Of a DNA stretch of 64,000 bases, positions 10,542 to 22,100 are shown piece by piece; within the stretch, counting starts at the first letter, position 1, and every line of letters starts with the position of its first letter. The position numbers and the translations under genes are program-made. Source of the DNA: Phragmites australis (taxonomy: Eukaryota > Streptophyta > Magnoliopsida > Poales > Poaceae); assembly GCF_958298935.1 (NCBI RefSeq), contig NC_084928.1:16089501-16153500 (forward strand), read 5' to 3'. Under the pieces are notes generated by a model. It was not told the DNA's origin, made no database searches, and was given only the letters and a program-made list of their open reading frames with translations.

Positions 10542-12100
10542 AGCTTATATTTATTATCATTAGATTTGTACACTCTGTATATACATATCGGTTAAGATCC
10601 TAGGTGGCAAGAAAGAGTTCACTACCGTTGGGAGAGTATAGTGATTACATATTCCCGCATCCCTTCAAGTATCTAGTGACGTACATAGCAATACTGTCGA
10701 TTCTGTTATATAAATGATCGCAGCAATTTCAGCAAAGTGTGCCGTTCTAGTATCATGTCATCCCTCCTTGTAGCAGCGGATCACCGGGGGTGTACTTGGG
10801 AGCTCTTAAGCCGGGTTTAATTTTTGGACATAGAAGAGGAAGAAGAGTAGATTGAGATAGAAGAGAAGAGGAGGGAGATAAGGAGGAAGGAGAGAGAGCC
10901 TCTGATTTTTAGCTCTCGATTGGTCACTGCCTCCTGCCGCGATACAAAGCTGGAATTATTTTCATTTAGCTCAGAGCATACATGGGCTGCAAACTACTCC
11001 AACTTCATTTTGTTCCTTTGTAAGATAGTCATATTGTTTTCTGTTATATTCTAAAACTAATCGGGCCTTGAAGCGGAGAGCTCCCAGCGATTCCCGTCGA
11101 TCTCCGCCTATCCCCGCGCAACTTGTGTCCCGGCACTAGCAAGCAGCCTTTGGCCGGGCCTATCAATCGCCCCATTTTTTGAGCTGCGGGTGTTAGTCGT
11201 TCTTCTTGCAAGCGGAGAGAGAGAGAGAGAGAGCTCCACGCGTGACGCGTCCCCGTGGTATCCATCGGCTTTTCTTCTCGCCCATGTGGCCTCCTCCGCT
11301 CGAATAGCCCGCCGCCGTCGCCTCCCTCGGGTCAGGGACACATGGATCGGGTCTAGGTCCACTCTGTGGCAGCGAGGAGACGGGTGATGGCGAGTCTTTT
11401 TTTTAAAAAAAGTTACATGCTCTTGCAACGTGCAACGGGAAATATGTCACACACAACACAAGTTCATCCCATAGCGTCACAAACTAAAATTAAAAAAATA
11501 CAACACATGGTACCATCCTACATTAGCTAACTCTAGTAGTCTAATGCTTACAATCAGTTGAACCTTTCACATCAGAAACCAAATATATTTATTTTTAATT
11601 TTCCACTCACAATTGTGTCAAGACATGGGAGCAGGGGAGGCAGGAAAACAACTGAAAGTAAAACAGGGAACTAATGTAAATTGATTTTAAAACATTTAGT
11701 TTCAGAAATGGCTTAGTGTATGGACGAGGAACGACGCCAGTCATTTGAGGCTAGCAATTGCCACCCGACGCTAGAACACAATAGAATCTGATGTACACTT
11801 TGCACTGGGAAGTGATGTTGATAGCATCTGATGGCTTGAGTTCAAAATTAGTAGTCTCTTCTTCATTCCCAATATGAGCATCATGATGCATACTTCTGAA
11901 TTCAGACAGATAGACACACTTTTTTATGTGATAGTTTACTTTGAAGTAGTGTTACCTTTGCAAGATACAATAGCGAATAGTATGCACCACGGATCATTTC
12001 TGTTATTCACCCAAACGTACCTGAACAGGAGACAACATATTAGTACCAAGGAAGCTTAAATTTTAGTCTGTCCAACAAGACATGTTTCAAAGAAGAGGCA
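10542..12100. other. 3' flank of the gene and intergenic sequence
   Basis: The first 200 bases after the stop at 10539-10541 are AT-rich and probably hold the 3' UTR; no sure poly(A) signal can be chosen. Purine-rich sequence follows (10830-10900), then a GC-richer block with a (GA)n run near 11216-11233. Small open frames on both strands at 11044-11428 are low-complexity and mirror each other. I see no gene. Confidence 0.5.
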
Positions 12101-12136
12101 TGTATTTTTTGATAGCGTGATTTAAAATCAGTAAAC

Positions 12137-13440
12137 ATGAAAATGTTATCAGCTTTTGGGAGATGCTCTGGTTTGAGAACAAACTTAGCCAAGACAGAAG
12201 TGGTTCCGAGTAGATGCCAGAATGTGAACTTTGATGACCTCCTCACCGCCTTCCCAGGACAGCTAAAACAGTTCCCTTGCAAGTATCTTGGACTTCCTCT
12301 TCACATAAAGAAGTTAAAGAAAGTTGAAGTCCAACCTCTGATTGATAAGCTTGGGGCTAGACTCGTGGGGTGGAAAGGCAAATTTTTCTCCCTGGCCGGT
12401 CGCGACTCCTTGGTGAAAACTGTTCTTTCCGCCCAACCTACTTACCACCTCACGGTATTCCCGTTGCATAAAAATAGTTGGCAAAGAGGATCAATCGCAT
12501 TAGAAGAGCTTTCCTTTGGAAAGGGGAAGTCCCGGAAAAGGTTTCTAGAGGACACTCTCTGGTAAACTGGAGCATCGTAGCTCGGCCAAAGGAGCTAGGG
12601 GGTCTAGGTATCTTGGAGATAGAAAAATTCGCAAGAGCCTTGAGAGTTCGATGGTTGTGGTTCCAGTGGACTGATAATCATCGACCATAGGCTCAATTCC
12701 AACTGCCTTGCGACAAGATAGATAGGGACTTATTCATGGTGTCCACAATAGTCACGGTTGGAAATGGAGCGAAGACGAAGTTCTGGCATGACAGTTGGGT
12801 CAATGGGTTGGTGCCAAAAGTAATTGCTCCGGATTTGTTCAGGCTTGCGAAAAGAAAGCATAGATCAGTTGGGAAAGAATTGCAGGATGATAATTGGGTT
12901 CATAGTTTACGCAGCTTAACAACTCAAGAGGAAATTGTGCAGTTCATCGAGCTATGGAACGCTATGTAGTTGATACAGCAGGACTATACTTCGGAAGATC
13001 AAATTAGATGGAAATGGACACCGGATGGAGTGTATACAACAAAAAGTAAGTACAGAATCCAATTCATAGGGGCGGTCAAGCGGTTCCATACCAAGCCCAT
13101 TTGGACGGCTAGGATAGAACCAAAGTGCAAAACTTTTGCATGGCTAGCGATTCAGGGGAAGATTCTTACAATGGACAATTTGGAAAAAAAGGGATGGTTA
13201 CATGACCAAGATGATCATCAATGCACGCTGTGCAATACGTCGTATGAGGATACTAATCACCTCTTGAAAGATTGCAGTTTTATGTGTCGAGTATGTCATT
13301 ATATAGCTCTTTGGTTCCATTGGAACATGTGCCAAGCCTCTCTGATTTCAGCACCATTCGATTGTGGTGGCGAGAGGCTAGAGACAAAATCATCAGGGAA
13401 GGACGTAGTGATTTCAACGGAGGTGTGATTTATTTCTGGT
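12137..13440 (+). pseudogene. LINE ORF2 fragment: late reverse transcriptase plus zf-RVT domain
   Basis: In-order motifs: GLRTNLAKTEVVP, CKYLGLPLHIKKLKK and LAGRDSLVKTVLSAQPTY (end of RT), then a frame change to INRIRRAFLWKG and ARPKELGGLGI. After a stop come WHDSWVNG and DNWVHSLRSLTT, then another stop at 12967-12969. The zf-RVT domain follows: IRWKWTPDGVYTTKSKY, KTFAWLAIQGKILTMDNL, and CTLCNTSYEDTNHLLKDC with its Cys/His pattern. The catalytic half of RT and the endonuclease are missing. Confidence 0.88.
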
Positions 13441-13852
13441 GGAATATCTGAAAGGAGAGAAATCGTCGGATTTTTTAAGGACAAAGTCTGGATGAACTAT
13501 CAATCACACGGATAATAAAAAGAGGACATCGATCAAAGGAACCGGGCGTGGCGATCGTCTTAGGTTCAACCATGCACTGTTTTACGATGATGTTGTCCTG
13601 CTTGGATGGTCTTTGGACACTGCTTATATGCTTGATGATAGCAAGCAAGGCAGCCCCTGCTCTGGGTTTTGCAGGCGCCCTATGGGCTGTTTTGCCAAGG
13701 AGGTACTCAAGGAGGAAATCTCAGTGATTGGGCATCCATAGATTGTCCGGCAATTGTCCTTCTCAACAGATCCTGCTCCCTTCATCTTTAAATGGCTACC
13801 TTCAACCAGAACACCAAGGACTAATTGGTCAGTTTATGTGATCTGGTTTGCA

Positions 13853-13988
13853 CGTTATCATTGTGTTGCTTCTTGGAGAAAAGTTGATGAGTTTCATCAC
13901 TGCTCCTGTTCAGAGTTTTCCGTTATCACTGTGTTGCTTCTTGGAGAAAAGTTGATGAGTTTCATCACTGCTCCTGTTCAGAGTTTTC
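13853..13988 (+). repeat. 68-bp tandem duplication in the LINE 3' region
   Basis: Two head-to-tail copies (13853-13920 and 13921-13988), each starting CGTTATCA and ending CAGAGTTTTC. They differ by only one or two bases, so the duplication is young compared with the decayed coding part of the LINE. Confidence 0.93.
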
Positions 13989-14295
13989 CGATCATTAACA
14001 GGGCAGAGGAATCCAAGTTTCAGGCTATGAATCTTCCAATCTTCCAAGCTATAGCAACGCGTTCAGGTAGTCTGTTGTTGGGAGTGGCGTTGGTTTTTGG
14101 TTTTAGCTCCAGTAGTCTGTTTTGAAGCGCGTTTTGGAGGGCCAGGGCCTTCGGTAGTTGCGCAGGCTTTCGTTAGTGCGCTCTTGTGCATGTTGTTTCG
14201 TGACCTCTTACATTTTCTTTCCTTCTTTTATCAATATATTTCGGCAAGCCTCTTGCCTCTTTTTTTTTTTAAAAAAACACAAAATTCACAAAACA

Positions 14296-15176
14296 TTAAA
14301 CATAGAGTTAATTTCAGAAAACTATCACTTTTTTGTTCTAACTATCACAAAGCCACCACTTTTATTGCCTATTTAACAAAGCCACCGAAGCCAGTTATCT
14401 CTCAGACCCACCAATTCGACATTTTTGTCAATATGAACAGTAACCATTGCCTAAAAATCTCCCTCCTTTCTCTAATCAAATAGGAGACCTTTCAAAGCTC
14501 CAAAATTTTTAGAATGATTTTTGTAGAATACTATAATTAATATGTAACCCATTTTGATTAGTTTGGACCAAAAATCCTAGGCCAAATTCAAATTAAAAAA
14601 TCTCCAAAGTTACAAACTTTTCTAACTTTCTATAATTTTTAAGGCTTGAAAATAATTCCCTAAAATCTAAGAAAATTCACTAATATTTTTAATAAGTTAT
14701 GGCCTAATTTCTAAAATTATTTAAAGCCCTAGGTTACACATAAAATTTCTATGTAACTTAGAGATTGATTAAAAATTAGTTCATGACTGAAGAATATTAG
14801 TGAATTTTCTTAGATTTTAGGGAATTATTTTGAATCCTTAAAAATTATAGAAATCATAAAAGATTGTAACTTTGAACAATTTTAATTTGAATTTGGCCTA
14901 GGATTTTTTGTCCAAACCAAGCAAAATGGGTTGCATATGAAATATAGTATCCCACAAAAATTATCCTAAAATTTTTGAAGCTTGAGAAGGTCTCTCATTG
15001 GATTAGAGAAATGAAGGAGATTTTTAGGGCGTTGGTTACTGTTCATGCAGGAAAAAATGGTGGGTCAGTGAGATAACTGCCCAAAGTATCGGTGACTTTG
15101 TGAAATAGGCAACTGGTTGCTTTGTGATAGTTAGAACAAAAAAGTGGTGGTTTTCTGAAATTAACTCTTAAACATA
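14296..15176. mobile_element. Mutator-like foldback MITE (863 bp) with 9-bp target duplication
   Basis: The element spans 14305-15167. Its ends are perfect inverted repeats at the start (GAGTTAATTTCAGAAAAC) and the two arms stay alignable for about 400 bp each, meeting near 14735. The 9-bp direct repeat TTAAACATA flanks it at 14296-14304 and 15168-15176. A 9-bp TSD with long inverted repeats is the signature of Mutator-like elements. It has no open frame that could encode a transposase, so it is non-autonomous. A transcript through it would fold into one long hairpin. Confidence 0.93.
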
Positions 15177-18100
15177 TAACTAAACTTTGAACTCAAATGA
15201 AAGCGAGGAAAGCAAATCAGTTCATAAGATTCTATCTTAAACTCACCTCGCTCATACCCCATCGTTTCAGTCATCTCCTTTACAATATTGTAAATAGTTG
15301 GCCTTGGCTGGAAAGACATAATTTCAATGCAATTCAGATAAAACAAAACTATTTAAAAACAGAAGCATGCGGATGCTTATTAGCGTCCATAGTAATTTTT
15401 TGCAACTAAATCCAGCTCTTACAATTCGAATGTTCCGAAGCGCAGCCAGAAACATGGTACTTGGGGTTTCCACTGGAGGAAGTAGAATGGACATATAACA
15501 CAATTAGAAAAGTATCTGCAGCAATTTGACATTCCTTTATCTAAAAAAGGGCAATCTGACATTCATGCAAGTAAGAACTGATACATACTGACAATATCAG
15601 GGAGCAGAGGTTGCTGCCATCTTTCATCTTCAGCACAATAGCATGGTGAGACCGGAGTCCCTCAGTCTTAGTACACGAGTGTTCTGAACATATCTCAGGT
15701 GTTTGCCGTCATGCATTTTACCACAAAGCCATCTGATAGAGTCCTGAGCTCAACTGCATCGGCATATTAAATGAATTATTAAATCATGAGACATGAACTA
15801 CAATAGCTTGTTATGAGTGGCGTTACTAATGCTGATCTAACAAAAGTATTTTTTAAAAAGTATCTTGGTAGCGCTTTCTCTTCCGCAGTGAAATTCAGAG
15901 TGCTCATGCTCTGAAATCTCGTTCAGGGTGAAGCTGTCATGATGTTGATCAAATAATCCGGTGCCATAACTCAAACAAACATAAACCATAGCACAAGCAA
16001 ATACCAGCCTTGATGACGCTGGAATCGACGAACTCCTCGCCGCTTTATAAAAGTTGTAGTACACATGCAAGTAAATTCCAACTCTAGAATATACAACTGT
16101 TTGGGCAAAATAGAAGCACATGCAAAGATAATAAATAATGCTGCTTTGGATCATAGCACATATATGAACATATTCCACTTGTTAAAATAAAGTGAAGTAG
16201 CATATTTCTGCACCATGAGTGTTAATTCATCCAGATCTGGTAAGCATTAGCTTCAAGCTCAGTAGTACGAAAATAATCAGAAAGGATTCATAGATAGTGT
16301 ACAGGTACGTGGAGGTCACCTTCATACGCATAGCAGTACTAAAAGTCAGGCTGTTCACAAATCACATGTCACTCATAATATTTATGCACACCAGTTTGAC
16401 ACAATCAAGACAATGGGACAGGAAGGGTGAGAGCAAACATATGACTGTGTCGCTGCGAGCAGCGAGGAGGTAGTAGAAACCAGAGGAACTTGGGGCAGTT
16501 GCTCTTGGACAGCTGCAAAGCCGTCGTTGTCAGGGTCACGATCACCAGTCAATTGTTGCGTAGCTAATCATGGCAAGGAAGCGTCAGGGTGAAAGCAACC
16601 ATAGAACAGGGGATGAGGGTTTAATGACTGAGGAAAAAATCGGAGAGGGAGAAAGAGAAATCGGACACCTGGGAGAGGACGACGAGGGAGAGATGACGAA
16701 ACCCCAGGCATCGTAGGTGTCCAGAGAGGTTGTCGTGGATGGGTTAGGACCGACGTGGCCACGGTAGAGGAAGGACGAGTGGAAACAACGGTGGACTCAC
16801 TTGCCGTGTCAAAGGATACCTGGATCGGTTCATCTGGTTTGACGATCGGCGAGAGCCTCCCTGCAAGGTTGGGTTGGGGATCACTGCGTCCGCTCCTCGT
16901 TTTGAGGCCACGCTGAATTGGGGCGAGGGCTTGGGAGCGAGCATATCGGGGGCGGCGCAGTGCTGGCGGACCAGGGCGGTAGTGTTTGTCGTTGTGGTGT
17001 CAGGCAACAGAGGAGGCAGTGTGTGGGCGGATGCACGGGGAGTGGTGGACTCCAGTAGTGGTGGACTCCAGTCTCAACAGAAGGGCCGGGATGCCGATGT
17101 CCTCGGCGACATCGATGGCAAATGCAACCGAATCCAGGCCGATCACGTTCCGATTCAACGAGGGGCCACCCAGGGTCCGACGGCGGGACGACCGCCGTTG
17201 CACCTACAGCCGCCTTTGCCTCCCGTGTCCCCCGCTGTTGTTGGCGTGCTCCTGGATGGATGAGGCCGGCGACGGCGACGGTGAGCAGCACCACTGGGAA
17301 ACGACGACCGAGCCTATCCTAAATACCCATCCGGGCAACTTTATTGGGAAACTATAGATCTATTTAAAGAAGACGGATTTAGGGGCTGGCCCGCTCAGGG
17401 GCCTGATCGGGGAAAATAGGAGGAGCTAGAGCCATGGCGGTTAGGGTTCGGACACTGACACACTGTGGATAGACGTTGACATGTTGGCCGGTAGAGAGTG
17501 GAAGAGGTGGTTGGCAGATAGGAAGAAGATAGGGGATATCGGGGATGGAGCGGAGTTAGGAGGAGAGAGAAGCGGGATGAAAGGTGGCATGTGGGGTGGA
17601 GAATTAGATAAGAGAGCAGGTATTAGGTTTGGATATCTTATTTATTTGATGTTAGAAGAGGGGTGGAATGAGTAAGAAAAAGATATCTTGTCAATGTTAA
17701 AATATTATATATTTTTTAAGTAATAAAAATTAAAAAGTATAGTAAGCATTTTTTTAAAACTTGTTAGGCCTAAGAACGCGTACTAGCAACTGCGCTAGGC
17801 ACAGTTTGTCAATGATAATGATCTTGATGGCGGCTACACATATAGGAGCGAAAATGCTGTCGATGGTGAGGAAGAATGACCAACGGAGAGCCGATGAGTG
17901 AGTCTAACGCGGAGGAAGATGATATAGCTGACATAACCTCGCTGCTGCTGCTCCAAACCATAAGAGTCAGGAGAACATCTCCTTTACCATATATCGTGTC
18001 AGCATCCCCTTCGGCGCTAAGTACATTGTGTTTTTACCACACGAGTTCCACTTTTTCTGCAACAGGAAACTCTACGGATACTGAGTCTTAGAAATCTGTT

Positions 18101-18225
18101 ACCTCTTGTGATACGCTTGTTTCTAGAAAGCAGGATTTAGTGGACCTGAGATTGGTTCAGAACTGAGCTGCAAATTTTTCTCATCATTATTGTTCCTTTG
18201 CAGCAATTTGAATGGTTAGTTGATC
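15177..18225. other. Intergenic sequence without a recognised gene
   Basis: Mixed AT-rich sequence (15177-16400) and a GC-richer block (16560-17300) with short open frames on both strands, none with a known motif. A 16-bp direct repeat sits at 17041-17072. On the minus strand near 15610-15670 a short frame reads VSPCYCAEDERWQQPLLPD; it looks protein-like but I cannot place it or find a consistent exon chain. From 17690 to 17770 the sequence is very AT-rich. Confidence 0.45.
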
Positions 18226-18227
18226 GT

Positions 18228-18325
18228 AGTATAAGGCAACGGAGCAGATGAAGCCAGATTTGTGCTTCAATTTCATAGTATAATGCAACGGAGCAGATGA
18301 AGTAAGATTTGTGCTTCAATTAGAA
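18228..18325 (+). repeat. 49-bp tandem duplication
   Basis: Two adjacent copies (18228-18276, 18277-18325), each starting AGTATAA and containing GCAACGGAGCAGATGAAG and GATTTGTGCTTCAAT. They differ at a few positions. No gene context is recognised. Confidence 0.88.
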
Positions 18326-18959
18326 CATCACCTTCGTAGGTAATTGGTTTTGGGTATTGGCCGAGCAGAACTTACTCTTGTGGATTTTTTAGTTCTCTAT
18401 CCTAAGTTGGGAGCTTATTATCAGTGATGGAGCTAGAGTTTTAATTCCGAGTGTGACCATCCAACAATGTACAAGTATAAAATTTGGTAACACTGCGGAT
18501 CCAATATACAAGTATAAACGTGAAAGGGCACACAGGCTTGTGGTCTGTGGACTTGATAGTAGGGGTGAAACATGAAAGGGCCGAAGCATGCCGGTTTTTT
18601 TGTTTTCACTTATTGCTCTAGGCTATTGGATTGGGCTAAAATTTTGGTATCCACCTGAAATACTATCGGGCTCCGTCACTGTTTGTTATATCTGTTTATT
18701 CTATAGAGAAAAAAACTTGACTATAATGGGGAAATTTGTATTATAACACTATTTTTTTAAGAATACAATAGGGAAAACCCTTACTATAAAAATTTCTATT
18801 ATGAAAGAATAGAGAACAAAGAAACTAGAAAAGGGAGAGCTAAAGAAGATAACTGAAAACTAAAAGAATGCCAGAGGAAGGCATGAGAGTTGGAAGAGCG
18901 CTATACAAGAGAGGTAATTTAAGAAGAAAAAGCTAAAATGAGAGGAGCCTTCAATGTGT

Positions 18960-19870
18960 GAAGCTAAAGATCAACTTCCGCAAGAAGGTGATGCTTCCAT
19001 CTTTGAAAGGTTGGTCTGTTGAAAGATATAATCATTTCTTTGCTTTCAAATGTGCCATGCTGCAATTATAAATATTTTCGTAAAGAATGGAAATTGAAAA
19101 TTAGCTTTTGTCTTTTGTATCATCTGGAAGAATTGAAGAGTATAGTCTGAGTTTATTCTAAGGAAGTCCCATCATCTAACAGTGAGCATAAAAAAAGAGG
19201 TGAAAAGCAATCTCTTCCACATTGTGCCTGTATAGGATGCAATTGTAATTGTTTACTTCAATCTTGTAGTTTTTCTTCTTTAGGATATTTCTTGTGTTTA
19301 GTCTATCCATAAAGAGTAGCCAGTGAACACCTTTAGTTTCTTGTAGCACTTGGATTTCCATGTCCAATTGAATGGTGTGATTGAGTTGTATGGAATCAAA
19401 TAAAACTTTCTTGGTGAATAGATGGTTGATCCCCAGCAGTATTTTCATGTGTCTGTCACTCTTTGTTGTTCTTACAATTGCAAAATTATTCCTTATAGCA
19501 TTTGTAGTTTTTTGATAAGCTTACTCTGTTAAGGGTGTATAGAAATGAATGTGTGCATTTGTGTTTTGCAAATAATTATGAAGAGTTATGTTCTCCTTTT
19601 TAGCAAAGGAGAAAAGCCTTGGGAGTTTATTTCTGAGGTAATTGCCATTCCATACATCATTTCATTGTAAGACAGTAGTGTCATCTCTTATTGGGCAAGC
19701 GACAATATCTCTGAATTTATTGGTGAATTTTTTAACATCTCTCCACCAAAAGGAGTGTTTATTAGCTGTTGCATGTGGAACTTGACCATTTAAGCAGTAC
19801 TAGCAAATACGTACGTGTTCCAAATACGTGAAATCAATAATATTGTGACGGGGGGGGGGGGGGATATTTT
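18960..19870 (-). mobile_element. LINE fragment, zf-RVT region, minus strand
   Basis: On the minus strand the sequence reads SFWWRDVKKFTNKF, CPIRDDTTVLQ, a stop, then NDVWNGNYL near 19680-19800. Further down come GVHWLLFMDRLNTRNILKKK and NCILYRHNVEEIAFHLFF (19176-19330), and last IIAAWHIWKQRNDYIF (about 19010-19060). These match, in order, the end of plant LINE ORF2 and its zf-RVT domain. Two of the usual cysteines are replaced and several stops are present. It is an old fragment of a LINE different from the one at 12.1 kb. Confidence 0.75.
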
Positions 19871-22100
19871 CACGAGGAAAAATAATTAAAAAACAAAAGC
19901 TGAGAATGCACCACTATAAATGAAATGGAATAATAGTGTATTAATACTTTTTAATGCTAATAGCGCCTATCAATTGCAGGTTTCTAAATTGATTGAAAGT
20001 TTCTAAATAATTGCGAGGAGAGAAGACGGGAGGGGGGGGGGGTCAAATTTAATTATTGACCATTTGATTGTGTAAGATGTACGGTAGAGATTGTTCAAAT
20101 CTATCATAACTTGTCCATTTTGTAGGAGTACTCTAAATCGAATTCACCCAAGGAATCTCCATTTTATTATAGAACTTGTGCAAATATTTGACTAGAAGCA
20201 CCTCATTCTAGGTATAGTTGAACAATTATGATTGCCATCATCCCAAAGCAAGGCTAAGCATAATCTACCCATCCATAACCCACCAAAATCATGGTGGCAA
20301 GGATAATAAGGAAAACTAAGATATAGCCTAACTTAGGATTCTTGACAATATTATTAGCATGGATGTTTGCAAAGAAAGAATTTGAAAACATAGGTGTGAT
20401 GTGTTAAGGACAACTTGTCTTCCTGATCTTAGTTGGGTCTTCGAACTCTTGGTCTTGAAAACTTCCAAGCTACTCCTTGGGGAACTCGACATCTAAATAT
20501 GAAAATAAAACAAGGCAAATAAACGCCAAGAACCAAAGAACACTCAAATTCAACTTTATTAGATATATTAATATTTTTGGTGAATTTTGATGAAAGAATC
20601 TCAAATCAGAGCTAAGACAGATAAGATAGGACTTTAGGAAGATTAAAACAACACAAAAGGATAAATGATAGGAGATTCTAATGAATATGAATTTTCTAAA
20701 AAAATTCCAGAATGATATGGGATTTTTTAAGAATTATTTGAAATTATTTAGATTTATTTAGAATTATTCTACTAAGCAAAAACATTAGATACAATATTAA
20801 CAAATTATTTACTAATTACCAGATTTATTAGAATTATTTTATACTAGAAAATACCTTTATTGCACCAGCATGACATCACGATGATGTCAATAGAAGAATT
20901 AAACAAAAGATGTCGACTAGGATGATGACATGGATGCCATGTGGGATAACACGCTAAGGTGGCTGACACATGGCACTGATGTGTCTGGGCAAGGTGGAGG
21001 TTGATTGGGATTATGAAGGATTGAATCTAGATCGTCAATCTAACTTTAGACGGAAGGGATTTTATGAATCAAAATGGTATGGTCTGATCTAATCTCGATC
21101 GCACGGGATAGATCGTACCGTTAGCATTTAATGAAATGAAAGGGTATTTGATCTTTTAATTATGGCCATCGGTACTGAATTGGGTGGTGGAGGTCTTACT
21201 TGGCTACTCCATAGCAGACAAAGTGGGGGGGGGGGGTTGTCGCTTCTCGTGGTGGCGTAGCTATCGGCGATCGTGGCTTCAGCGTTGTACTGCACAACTA
21301 GCGACCACAAGAAGTGCAAGATGGTTGGGGGATTTTAGCGAGTTTGATTGAAGAAGGTCTGGGCACTGAGGAAGCTCATAGTAGCACGACGACGAATTAG
21401 ATGACGGAAACCTTGGTGAGCGGTGGAGTAGCTCTGGGAAGCTCTCAGGTGGCAGGATTTAGGGCGTAGAGGCTTGGAAGGAGACGGTGTGAGCTAGGGA
21501 AAGTCCCGGGGTTGCTATTTACATCTGAGGGGCGAGAGGGGGATCACATTCTGGTTGGATATGGTTTACGGCGATAGCATGCTCCTCTGAGTCGATCTTT
21601 TTGTGGTTCCCTTTGGTTAGGTTCACGGTTCGGTTGCGCGAGCGTTGAGGACTATGGTTGATGCCTTCTAGATTGATTCCCTTCATCTCCGAGATGGCTT
21701 TGGGCACAAGTTCAACAATGGTCGTTTTGACCTCATGAAGCAAATGGAGTCAGCTGAAGGATGAGGATAGTGTTGACGAGTTGGTCCCACATGCGGATTG
21801 AGAGTGGGTACTATGGCAACTTGGGTTTTGGCCCATAACGGTCAGGAGCACGCGCCGGTGGGAGCTAAGCTTGAGGTGACAACATCAGCCTAGGACAACG
21901 TGCACATGTTCCGCAGGCTTCGTACTGGGCAGGAGGAGAGTGCGGGCTAATAGGAGAATGAAGGATTGACCCAAGTGAGAAGAAGAAGGTGGCTCGGGCT
22001 GAGAGAATAGAGGTGGCTTTAGCCTAGAAAGAGATGAAGTGAAGCTGGGCTAAAGGGAAGGAGAGGTGGGTTGAGAGAGAGAGAGAGAAGAGGGATTGGC
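19871..22100. other. Intergenic, AT-rich then GC-richer, no gene recognised
   Basis: It contains three long G runs (19850-19863, 20032-20042, 21225-21236) and an AT-rich part to about 20880. A GC-richer part (20880-22090) follows, with text like GTGGGATAACACGC and many short G-rich words, and it ends in a (GA)n run near 22073-22090. The GC-richer part resembles the untranslated leader of LTR elements in style, but I found no LTR pair, PBS or coding domain to support that. Confidence 0.4.

Larger units (their letters stand above)
12100..14278 (+). mobile_element. 5'-truncated LINE (non-LTR) retrotransposon
   Basis: The C-terminal third of a plant L1-type ORF2 is followed by an untranslated tail ending in TTTCGGCAAGCCTCTTGCC and a T/A-rich run at about 14261-14278. 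That ending is typical of grass LINE 3' tails. Only the region from late RT to the zf-RVT domain remains, as expected of incomplete reverse transcription. The 5' edge is approximate. The foldback element at 14305 begins just after the tail. Confidence 0.8.

Noticed and set aside
16568..17357. Overlapping open frames in a GC-richer block
   Set aside because: No known motifs, both strands open, and no consistent splice structure; left as intergenic.
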